From contig NZ_JAPKNM010000006.1 in assembly GCF_026460985.1 (NCBI RefSeq), positions 37,979 through 101,978 of the forward strand: a stretch of DNA of 64,000 nucleotides, written 5' to 3'. This stretch comes from Sphingomonas sp. (GTDB taxonomy: Bacteria > Pseudomonadota > Alphaproteobacteria > Sphingomonadales > Sphingomonadaceae). The notes beneath the pieces are model-generated. The model was not told where the DNA came from and ran no database searches. It saw nothing but the letters and a program-made list of their open reading frames with translations. The position numbers and the translations under genes were made by a program. This document shows positions 39,501-51,500 of the stretch, piece after piece (position 1 is the stretch's first letter; the number at the start of each line of letters is the position of its first letter).

Positions 39501-42500
39501 GGTGAACACGTTGCCGGCGGTGATCGAGGCCGCATCGACAGAGCCGAGCCGGACGGTGCCGGTGTCGGCGGTCAGGCTCAGCACGTTGCCGACGGTGCCG
39601 GTGAAGCTGGCGGCGCCCAGGCCGATATCGCCGGTGGCGGTGCGGATATCGATCGAGTCCCCGCCCTGGGCCCTGGCGATCGTGGCGCCTCCGTTGCCGG
39701 CCTGGATGCCCAGCTGCGTGCCGGCGGAGAGCGCACCGAGATCGACGCCCTGCGCGGTCAGCTGGATGCCGCCGCCCGCGCTGATGTCGCCGCCGCGGAC
39801 CGCGCCAAGGCTGTGGACGAAGACGTTGCCATTATACTGGAGGTGAACCCCGGCCAGGTCGAAATCATTGGCGGCGTTCACCGACATGGTGCCGGTGCGC
39901 GAGCCGCCCGGGGTGAGCGCGGCGACCGAGAAGCTGCCGCCGGTCAGGCTATAGTCGCGATCGACCGTGGCGGTGCCGACCAGGTCGATGGCGGCATTGC
40001 CCGCATCGAGCGTCACGTCGCGACCGGCGACGTCGCCGAGCCGGATGCCCTGCCCGGTCACGCCGACATCGCCGCCGGCGAGCAGCCGGAGCGTGCCGGT
40101 GAGGCCCCCGCCCTGTGCCTCGACATGGATGTTGCCCGCGGCAGTGAGCGTGCCGTTCGCGCCGAGATCGCCGAGCAGGTCGATGATCGTGAGGTTGCCG
40201 AGCGCGGTCGCGGTGCCGCCGAAGCTCGGGTCCAGCGCATTGCCGGCGAAGTCGCGCGCGGTCAGCGCATAGTCGCCGCCGCTGCTCACCGGCGTCATCA
40301 CGGTGAGCGTGCCGCCCGGCAGCGTGACGGCGATGTCATGGCCGGCGAGCGCGTTGATGCCGAGATCGCCGGTCGCGACATGGACGATGGCGTCGCCGTC
40401 GATCGCCGAGGCGATCGTGTCGAACACCCCGGTCGCGGACAGGAGGTTGACCCGGACGTCGCCGCCGAGCGCGGTCACGGTCGCGCCGCCCGTGCCGCAG
40501 GCGCAGCCGCCGAGGCTGCCGCCGGTGACGAGCGTGTTGCCGCCGGTGATCAGGTCGACCGTATCGGCGCCGAGCGTGACGCCGCCGAGCGCGACGAGCG
40601 CGAAGCCGTCGGGCGCGGCGATCGCGCGCAGCGTGGCGTTGCCGCCCGCCTGGAGCTGCCCGCCATTGGCGACGACGCTGCCGAGGTTGAGATCGGCATG
40701 GGCGCTGAAGATCGCATCGCCGCCAGTCGAATGGACGCTGTCGGCGCTGAGCGCGCCTGCAGTGCTGATCGCGTCGATATCGCCGCTCGATTCGAGCGCG
40801 CCGGCGCGGATCTCGCCGCCGGTCAGCTCGAGATGGTTGATGCCGGTGACCGCGGCTGCGCGCGTGTCGAGCAAGGCCCCGGCGGTGAGATAGGTGGCGA
40901 GACCGCCGAGCGCGCCCTGCGCGACCAGGTCGCCATCGGCCTGGAGGTCGAGGACGCCGCCGGTCACGGTCGCGCCGCCGATGGTAAGCGAGCCGTTCTC
41001 GACATGGACACGGCCGCCATCGGTGCCCGTGAGCTGACCGAGCGTCAGGTCGCCATTCGCGATGGTGATCGCGACGTCCGCCCCGCTGATGCTCCCGATC
41101 ACGGCGGAATGATCGAGGTTCACAAAGGCACCGACATCGCCCGTGATGAAGGCCGACCCGGCCGATCCGGCCGCGCTTTCGAACCAGCGGTCGGTGCCGA
41201 TCCCAACGGCGGTATCGGCGCCGAGGATCGCGGTGCCGCCGTTGGCCTGGAGCGTCAGGCTACCGAACGCGCCGGTGAGGTTGGCCTGGCGCAGGACCGC
41301 GTCGCCGTTCGTCGCGCGGATCTCCATGTCGCGGCCCCACGTGGCGTAGCCGGCCCGCGCGTCGCCGTTCACGCCGACGAGCCGAATGTCGGAGGCCGCC
41401 TCGACGCTGCCCAGCACGTCGACCGAGGTGCCCCGGACCGAGACGAAGCCGGCGTCCGACGCCATGTGGAAGACGCGGAACGCACCGTTCCTCGCCAGCG
41501 AGTCGATCTGGTCCGAGGCGCGGATCTCATCGAGATCGACCGCGTCGGCCAGGCCCGAAACCCAGCTGCCGGTCGACCGGAGCGCGCCGTTGCGGAGCAG
41601 GCCCTGGACGTTGAACGTGATGCCGCCCGCATAGACGAGCTGCCCGCCGCCCAGGTCGAGATCGCCCGCGCTGCTGAGGTTCAGCACGCCGGCCTGCGCG
41701 CCGACCGGAGCGAGCGCGCCATCGAGGATGCTGGTGCCGGAAAGCGTATAGTTGCGGCCGACCGAGACGATATGGGCATCGATCGTGCCGGTGGCGACGA
41801 GCGCCACATCATAGAGGCCGCTCGCCTCGAGCAGCGCGATGTTCGCGCCGTTGACCCTGAGCGTGCCGTCCTCGCCGAGCCCGGCGCCGAGCCGCGCCGT
41901 CGCACCGAGCACATCGCCTGCCTGCGCAGTGACGGTGAGGTCGCGGCGAGCGGCGATCGCGCCGGACAGATTGAGGTCGCCCGACGTGTCGGTGATCGCG
42001 ATGTCGAGCGGGTTGCCGAGGATGTTGAACGCACCCGCGCCGAAATCGGCGGCGGTGATCGAATAGGTGCCCGGCACGGTGACCGAGTTCGCCTGCAGGT
42101 CTGCGCCCGCTACGAGCGTGACGTTCGCGCCCGAGACGTCGCCGAGAAGCAGTTGGTTGAGCGAGCGCGCGTCGACGTCGCCCGAAGCGGTGATGCTGGT
42201 CACCGCATTGAGATCGTTGAGCGCGACACGCGCATTGCCGGTCGCCTCGATCGAAACCGAGCCCGGGGTGATGCCCGCGGCGTAGGTGAGGTAGTTCGCG
42301 CTCGTGATGGCACCCACGGCGCCCAGCGTGATGTCGCTGCCCGTCACCCGCACATTGAACCCGTTGCCGGCACCGTCCATGCCCAGCATGTCGATCGCGC
42401 CGATGGTGACGGGGCCGGAGCCGAGAACCCAGAGGTCGCCACTTGACGTGAGGTGGCCGAGGTTCACGGCATGCGTGCCGCCATAGAGCTCGAGCCTGCC

Positions 42501-45500
42501 GCCCGCCTCGAGCGCACCGGCGTCGATGCCGTTCGCGGTGATCGCCAGCCCGGCGCCCGCACGAATGCCGGTCGCGGCGGTGAGATCGCCATCGACCCAC
42601 AGCATCACCGTGCTGGCCGCGTCGAGCAGGCCGCTGAGGGTCAGGTTCTGTTCGTTGTTGAAGACGAACCCGCCGGAGGGGATGGCCGAGACGCCGAGCG
42701 TGTTGACCCGGTTGTCATTGGTCATCCACACGCTGCCGATCGTGGTCAGGTTCAGCGTGTCGGCGACCACATGGCCGCTGTTCTGCATGAGGGCGCTGTC
42801 CACCACGAGCGACATCGTGCCGCTGACGTTCTGGATGCCGCTCAGGGTGAGATAGGCGGTGTTGTGGAGGGCGAAGCTGGTGGCGGAAACGTCTCCGAGA
42901 TACCCGAAATTGCTGTTCACGCCCGACAGATCGACACTGCCCGCCGCCGTCACGCTCAGCGTGCCGCCGGAGAGCCCGCCGCCGCTGGCGCCGATGTTTC
43001 CACCCGCGGTCAGCGTCATGGTCGAACCAGTGCCGGCGGCGAGCGCGCCGGCAATGTCGAGGGCGCCACTGGTCTTGAAGGCCAGGTTGCCCGTCGCGGA
43101 CAGCCCGTTGATCGTGCCGACCAAGTTGTTGCCGCCCAGCAGCATGTCGCCGCCCGTCGCCGAGCCCGCAACGCTGGCGGCGGTGATGACCGAGCCGGCG
43201 GACTGCGTGACCGACCCGCCCGTCGCATCGGCGCGGAAGCCGCCCAGCGCGACCACGTTGCCGGCCAGGCTCACATTTTCGGCGCTGAGCGAGACGGTGC
43301 CAGGTCCCGCCGTGATGTTGCCGAAATGGCCGACGCGATCGGCGCCGAACAACAGGCTGATATTGCCCGAAAGGGCCGTGGCATCGAGCGTGCCGCTGAT
43401 ATTGGCGCCGGCGCCGGTGTTGGTGATGCCGTTGCCGCCGCGGATAAGCAGGTCGCCGTCCACGATCGCATTGTTCAGGCTGAGCGCGCTGCCGAACGCC
43501 GAGATCGACGCATCGCCGTTGAAGTTGAGGTTGAGCTCGAGCGTGCCCGAGGGCGTGGCGATGTTGTCCAGCGTCGCCGTGCCGGCGGTGCCGGTGTTGC
43601 TGAGGCTGATCATCGGCGTGGTGATCAAGCCGCCGGAAACCATGGTGAGCGCGAAGTCGCTCGCAAGCCCCGAGCGAACGAAAGCAATGCTGTTGGTGCC
43701 TTGCAGCCAACCGGTGATGTCGGTCTCGCCGACCGCCAGCGAGATGTTGTCGCCGGAGATATTGCCGAGATGCGCGATGACATTGTCGCCGGTCATCTCG
43801 ACATCGCCCGCCGCATCGACGTTGAGCAGGTTCGCCACCACCGCATCGGCGGTGATGCGGCCGACGGTGAGGTCCGCCGTGCCGTTCGCGGCCGAGATCA
43901 GATTGGCGCTGTAGATGTCCGAGTTGGTGACCAGCGTGACGTCGCCATGGGCCGAAACCACATTGTCGATATAGTTGAACGCATTGCCGCTGCTGGTCAG
44001 GGCGATGCTGCCGTCGGCGGAGAGATCGACCCGGGAGGTCAGTATCCGGCCGCCATATTGGGTGATGCTGCCGGTATCCGAATGCAGCCCGGCATATTGG
44101 CCCGTGATGTCGCTGAAGACCTGGATGTCGCCGGCATTGCGGAACGTGAAGTCGCCGGCCACGCTGATGCCGCCCAGCACGTCGACCGCATTCGCCTGGT
44201 CGAGATACGCATTGTCCGCGCTGAGGTTGAGCGTGCCCGTCCGGATCGAGCCGCCGGTCTGCGTGATGGTGCCGGCATCCGAGGCCAGCTGAACCACCGC
44301 AGCGGCGACGATGTCGCCGGTGAGCGCGAAGTCGCCGTGACCGAGAAAGTTCACGACGCCGCCCTGCGCGATCAGGTCCCCGATCCGAGCGACATGGTTG
44401 TTCCCGGCGAGTTCGAGCTGGTTGATCCCCCGGGCGGTCAGGAACGCGCCGGTGATGCTGCCGCCGTTCACCTGCGTGATCGATCCGTTGACCGAGGTCA
44501 GATCGATCCCGCCGGCCGTGCCGCTCTGGGCGATCGTGCCGAGCCTGACGCTGCTGTCGTTCCGGAACTCGATATCCGAGCCCGACAGCGACACCGTGCC
44601 GCCGGCCGCCACCAGGTTGGTCATGCCGAGCGAAACGGCGCCGGTGGCGGCGACGTCGAGCGAGCCCGTCTCGATATGGCCGCCGCTCTGGTTGAGCGAA
44701 CCGGCCTCGAACGTGACGGTGCCGTTGCTCGCCTGGACGAGATCGCCGAGATCGAGCGCGCCGCCGGTCTTCACATGGACATTGCCGGTGGTGGAAACGG
44801 TCCAGCCCAGCCCGGCGATCGCGTTACTGCCGTCGAGCGCGACATCGCCGCGCGCGCGCGCGATGAGCCGGTCGGCGGTGATGGCGCCGCCCGATTGCGT
44901 GATCATGCCGCCGGTCGGGTTGGTGACGCTGGGGGCGGCGTTGGACAGGAGCTCCACGTTGCGCGCGGTGATGTCGCCCGCGATGTCGAGCGCATGGTCG
45001 GACGACAGGCTGATATCGGCGCCGGGGCCCGCCGAGAGCCCGTCGATCCGCTCGATGGTGCCGGCCAGCGCGATGCCGTCGCGGCCATAGGCAGTGAGCC
45101 CGCCGAGCGCGACCAGCGCGTTGCTGTTCTGCGTGATCGCGCCCTGCTCGCTGCGGAGCGAGACGTCGGCACCGGGGGACACGATCATGTCGATCAGGAG
45201 GTCGCCCGTATTGGTGAAGGCGAGGTCCAGGCTGGACGTATGCGCATTGAGCGTGCGGACGTTGTTGGCGGTGGTGAGATCGGCACCGAGCGCGAAGAAA
45301 TAGAGGAGGTCCGCAGTGATGTTGCCGCCGTTGATCGCGCCAGCGCTATTGTTGAGCGACACCTGATGACCCGCGGCGTCGATCCGGTCGACGGTCATGA
45401 TACCGCCATAGCCGCTGCCGCCGGTGGCGATCCCGACGTTTCCGCCGCTAGTCACGTCGAGGTGCTCGATCTGGTTGTTCGTCGCCAGCAGGTTGACGGC

Positions 45501-48500
45501 ACCGGCCGCGCGGACGGTCAGCGAGCCGATCAGCGCGCCGGTCGTCCAATCCTGCGTGACCGATCCGGTATCGGAGGCCAGCTCGATCGCGTGCCCCGCT
45601 GCATTGACCACGCCGATCACGATGTCGCCGAGGTTGCGGAAGCGCAGGTCGTTCCCGCCCGCATCGAGATTGATCGAACCGACGTCGTTCGCGCCGAGCA
45701 GCGAAATGCCCGCGGTGCCGATCGCCTGCAGGCTATCGGTGGTGATGGCGGAATGAACGACATCCTGCGTGATCGCGCCGGCGGCGGTGAGCGACACCGC
45801 CTGGCCCGCCGCGGTGACGTTGCCGGTCAGGTCCATCGCGCCGGTGCTGGTGAGCGTGATGCCGCCCGTGCTCCGGTTGATGATCGTACCGAGATGATTG
45901 AAGTCGACGCTGGCGCCCGGGCCCGCCATGCCGATGCCGTTGGCCGCGTCCAGATTCAGCGTGTCGCCGACCGATGCGCCGTTGGCGCTGAAGGTGATGC
46001 TGCCGGTCGAGACGATCGAGACGTTGCCGGTGGCGGCGAGCCAGAGCAGGGCATCGCCCGCCGAGCGATAGCTGCCGCTCCCGATGTTGAGGCGCGTGAA
46101 GCCGGAAGCGAAATTGTCCCCGTTCGCAGTGAGCGTGCCGGCATTCAGGAACAGGTTGCCGCCGGAGGTGATCTTGCCGCCGGTCTGATTTATCCCGGCG
46201 CTGTTGGTCAGGACGATCTGGCTTCCGGCGGTGATGTCGTCGGTCAGTTCGAGGACGCCGCTCGACATCTGGCCGGTCTGGAACGTGCCGCCCGCGGTCA
46301 CTTTGCCGAGCCTGGACACGTAATTCTGGATCAGGTCGATGCTGCCCGCGGCATTGAGGCTCAGCGTGCCGGCGGTGATCGCGCCGCCGGTCTGGTTGAT
46401 CGCGCCGCCGGATTTGAGCGAGACCGTCTGGCCGCCGGCGGCGATGTTGCCGTGGAGGTTCAGGCCGGTGGTGGTGACCAGGCTGACGCCGCCGCTGCCG
46501 GTGTTGGCGATCGCGCCGATGGTTGCGAACGCGTTGGCGGCGTTGGCCAGGGTGACGCCCGTCCCGCCGCTGGCGGCGAGCGAGTCGGCGGTGATCGCGC
46601 CGGTCTGGGTGATCGCGCCGGTATCGGAAGTCAACGAGAGCGCGCCGACGGTGCCGCCCGTGAAGTTGATGCCGCCCCGGTTGCGGATGGTGACGTCGCT
46701 GCCGGCACCATAGCTGAAGCCGGAGGCGGCGTAGTCGAAGTCGTTCGCACCGCCGAGCAGGATGTCGTCCTGCGCGATGGCGGTGAGGAACGCGGTCGCC
46801 AGCACCTTGCCGGTCCCGCTCTGCAGGATCGCACCGGCATCGGCCCGCAGGCTGACACCGACGCCCGAGATCGTGCCCGCGGTCTGGCTGAGATTGCCGC
46901 TCGTCGCCTGGAGGATCACATTGCCGGCGGTGGCGGTGACGTCGCCGTCCACCGTGAAGCCGGTGCTGCTGCCGAGTGCGACGCGGGTGCCGCGCAGGCC
47001 GTGCACGGTTCCGATCTGGTTGGCGGGGTCCTCGAGCGAGATCTGCCCGCCGGCAGTGGCGGTCAGCGAACTGGCCTGGATGCCGCCGCTGGTGGAGATG
47101 TCGCCCGAGGACGTCAGGGTAACATCGCCCGCGGGAGTCATGAAATTCAGGCGCAGCGCGCTGCCATTCAGTCGCACGGTGCCGCCGACATTGATGCCGG
47201 TGGGCGTGGCGGTGCCGAAGCTGTTGGCGCCCATCAGGTCGAGATTGGCGCCCTGGAAGTACGATGCGTTGGCATCGATGCGTCCAGTGCCGCTCTGCGT
47301 CACATCGCCGGCGGCGCGGAGCTGAAGGTCGTGACTCGATATCGTGCCCGCAATCTGCGAGATCGCTCCGCCAGTAGCCCGAAGATCGACCGTGCGCAGG
47401 CCCGCCTTGCTGGCGCTGACGTCGCCCGCGATGGTGAAGCTGCCATTGTTGGTGACGAGGACGTCGCCATAGGCGGCCACCAAGTTGGTGAAGCTGTTCA
47501 CGTCGACGCTGTTCGTCAGGTCGATATGCCCGGCGCTCACCGACAGGCTGTCGACGGTGATCCCGCCCGAGGAAAGGTTCCCGCCGGCGGTGACGGTGGC
47601 GCTGCCGGTAGTGTTGAGCCCGACGACGATGCCCCCCGCGCCGGCATTGTTGAGGGTGATATTGCCGCCGCCGGTCGAGGTGCCGAAGAAGTTGGTGAAG
47701 TGGTTGCCCGCGCCGAGCGTCACATCGCCCGCTGCCGAGAAGCCGCCGGTGGTGGCGCTGATGGTTCCGCCGCTCTGGGTGATCGCGCCGGCCACCGCGC
47801 TCAGGCTCACCCCGATCGCGGTGAGATTGTCGGTGAGCTCGATGCCGCCATCGGCGGTCAGGGTGAATCCGCTATTGACCCCCACGCCGCCGAGCTTGAT
47901 GTCACCCGCCGTCGCCAGCGTGGCGTTGGTGCCGACGACGGTGAGCGTGTCCGCGTCGATCTTGCCGCTGGTGGTGGTGATCGCACCCGTGGTGCTGAGC
48001 AGCACCGTGCCAGGCGCCGTGATGTTGCCGTCGACGGCGAGGCTGCCGGTATCCCTGATCCGGACGTCGCCGGCACCCGTGGCGATGCCGGCTAGACGGG
48101 TGAAATCGTTCGCCGTGCTGTTCAAGCCGATGCCGGTGGCGGCGTGCGCGACGAGCGTGTTCGCGGTCAGGCCGCCCGTCTGGCTGATGCTGCCCGTATC
48201 CGAGGTCAGCGTGAGCGTGCCGAACGTGTTCGGGGTGGTCGGCAGCACGATGCTGCCGAGGTTGCGGATCGTGACGTTCGTGCCGTTGCCATGGCCGAAA
48301 TCCGTCAGCGCGCCGAAGTCGTTCGCGCCGCCGAGCAGCAGGTTGCCGCTGGTGCCGGTCGCGAGCCGGTCGGCGGTGATCGCGCCGGCGGTCTGGTTGA
48401 TCCCCTGCGTGGCGTAGATGTTGACGCCGCCGCCGGCGATGTCGCCCGTCAGGCCGAGCAGCGTGTCGGTGAAGATGTTGATGTCGGTGCCGGCGGTGCT

Positions 48501-51500
48501 CTTCGCGGTCAGCGTGCCGAGCGAGCGGATCTGGTTGTAGCCGTAGGTGAAGGTGAGGCTGCCGTTGGTGGCAGTGGCGGTCAGCTTGTCGGCGTCGACA
48601 TAGCCGCCGATGATGTTGCCGGTATCCGAGATCAGCGTGAGGTCGCGGCCGCCGGAGACCATGTTGCTGGCCCCGCTCATGTCGAGATTGCCGACCGCGC
48701 GCAGCGTCAGATCGCGGCTGACCGAATAGAGGCTGAGCCAGGGGAACTCGTTCGCGCCGGCCAGCGTCACGTCCGTGCCGGTGAAGCTCAGACCAGCGTC
48801 GCCGGTCACAACCCTGGCATCGGCGGACTGGGTGACCGCCCCGGCCGCCTTCAGCTCGACGCTATAGCTGCTGATCGTGCCGCTGTTCTGCAAGAGCGAG
48901 TTCTGGCTCGAATTCAGGCGGACATAGTTGCCCGGGGTGTTCGCGGTGACATCTCCCGCGAGGACGATGTCGCCCTTGTTCTCGACGTCGATCGCGCCGC
49001 CGCTCGAGGTGAGATAGCGATAGCTGCCGACCGTGCCGGTCTGGTCGAATAGATAGATTCCGTTCGCCGCGTTGATCCCGACCGAACGCGCGGTCACGCT
49101 GTCGTTGTTGCCGGAATAGCCGCCCGCGTCGATGGTGAGATCGCCCGCCGTGTCGATCTTGACGTAGACATCCGAATCGCCGCTGAGGTTGATATCCCCG
49201 CCGCCAGTCGATGCCGCCCAGATCAGCGCGTTGCCGATATTGTCGATATCGATGCCGCCCACGGCATTGGCGGTGATCTTGCCGGCCGAGAAGGTGCCGC
49301 CGGTTCGCGTGATCGCACCGCCAGATCCCAGGGTCACGTTCGAGGTGCCGGCATTGACATAGCCGGTCGCGTCGATCCCGCCATCGGCGGTCAGCGAGAA
49401 ATCCCCGCCGCTGTTCGTGTTCACCGCGCCGAGCTTGATGTCGCCCGCGGCCCGAAGCACGGCGCCGCCGCCGGCGGTCACCGTCAGCGTATCCGCATCG
49501 ATCTTGCCGGCGCTGGTGGTGATGGTGCCGTTGGTGCCGAGCGAGACGGTGCCGGTCGGCGCGCCGATGTTGCCGGCGATGTCGAAGCCATTGCCTTCGA
49601 GGAAGGTGATGTCGCCGCTGGCGGTGGTCAGCTCGTTCACCGTGGTCACGGCATTGCTGGCGCCGCCCGGCGCGTTGAGATTGATGCCCGTCGCGGCCCG
49701 GGCGACCAGCGTGGTCGCCGTGAGCCCGCCGAACTGGCGGATGTCGCCCGCGTCGGAGATCAGCGTCAACGTGCCGACATTGGTGCCGTAGGAGTGGTAG
49801 ACGAAGCCGCCGACCGAACGGATGGTGACGTCCGCGCCCGCCCCCGCGGTGATGTACGGATCATTATAGCCCAGATCGTTGGTGCCGCGGAGCAGCACGT
49901 CGGTGTTCGCGTGCGCCTCGAGCCAGTTGCTCGCATGGAGGCTCGCGGTCGCGTCCTGGTCGATCGCGCCGGCCGTCGCGTTGAGTGTGATGTCATGGCC
50001 GGCCGAGATCGACGTGCCTGCGGCCTGCGTGAGCGACTGTGCGGACAGGTTCACATCGGCGCCGCTGATATTGCCCGTCAGCGAGAGCCCGTGGCTGGAA
50101 GAGATCCAGACCGAACCTCCGGCGGTCACATTGCCGAGCGCCCGGACGGCGTTCGTGTTGGCGCTGAAGTCGATACTGCCTGCCGCCGCCGAGGCAGTGA
50201 GCCTGGAAACGTCGACTCCGGTGCCCGAGATGTTGCCTGTGTCCGAAGTCGCATCCAGGGTGCCACTGGTGCCGCCGCCCACGATGCTGAACGTGCCGCC
50301 CGCGCGCAGATTGACGCCGCCGCCGCTGCTCGAAGTCGCCGTGAAGCTGGAGACTTGATTGGCCTGGCCGAGATTGAGTGCATTGACGGCAGTCGCGGTA
50401 ACGGACCCGCCGCCGCTGATGAAGCCCGTGGTCTCGTTGATCGCATTGCCCGCGGTCAGCGTGAGCTGGTCGCCCAGGGCCAGGTTGAACTCATTCGCCA
50501 GCGTGATGTTGCCGGTCGCCTGAATCGTCACCGCGCCGTTGGACAGCCCGCTGCCGAGATTGGCGTCGCCATTGACCTTGAACGCGCCGCCACCGCCCAG
50601 GAACAGCTCCAGGCTGCCGGCGGTGATCAAGCCGGTGGTGGTGTTGATGTAGTCACGCGCGCCGAGTGTTACCTTGCCGGGCGCGCTGATCATGCCGGTC
50701 AGTTCGAGCGTGTCTTCGTCACCGATATAGGCGATATCGCCCGTGTCGGTGGTGAGGGCACCCAGCCTGGTGACCCGGTTGGCGCTGAACGAGTTGAAGT
50801 TGAGGCCGGTATGCGCGGCGGCGGTGACCGTGTCCGCCGTGATCACGCCGGCGAATTGCCTGATATCGCCATTGTCGCTGCGCAGATCGACGGTGCCGCC
50901 GGCGGCGTTCACATCGCTCCGGAGCATCAAGCCTTCGGTGGCGGCGGCGGTGACCGACGGCCCGGCAAGCGCGCCGCCGACCGTCGTGACGAACCCCGTG
51001 CCGATGCTTCCGGCGACCGGAGCCGCCTCCACCGCGCCGTTGACGATATTGTGGTTCGCGCTGAGCACGATCGCACCGGTCTCGTCGGTCGCCGCCGTAG
51101 TGGCGGTTATCGTGCCGGTATTCAGGATGCTGGCGGCGAGGCCAGACTTCGAGACCGCCGCGACGAGGACGCGGTTGCCGCTGATGTCGCCGCCCAGGTT
51201 GATCGCTTCCGCAGCGCTCCCCGCGCCGTCCGCCCCGTTCGCCACTTCGAAGCTGAGCAGGTCGAAATCGTCGGTACCGGTCGGGCGGAAGGTCACCCTG
51301 TAGCTCGATGCCGAACCGACAAGGACGTTGCCGTTGCCGTTTGCCGTCACGCTCGATCCGCTGGCGGCTGTGACGATCGGCGCGATCAGCGCGATCGCGC
51401 CGCCATGCGCGTTGACCTGCGCGCCGGCACGTACATCGATCCCGGTCCCGTCGGCAGCGCCCGAAAAACCGAAGCTGGTCGAGCTGCCGTCGAGGAAGCC

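Noticed and set aside
42453-48095. 1880-aa plus-strand ORF antisense to the giant exoprotein (and 38847..42446, 1199 aa)
   Set aside because: Low-complexity Asp/Arg/Ala/Glu-rich shadow translation of a GC-rich, repeat-rich gene; no domain signal; the sense frame is clearly coding.
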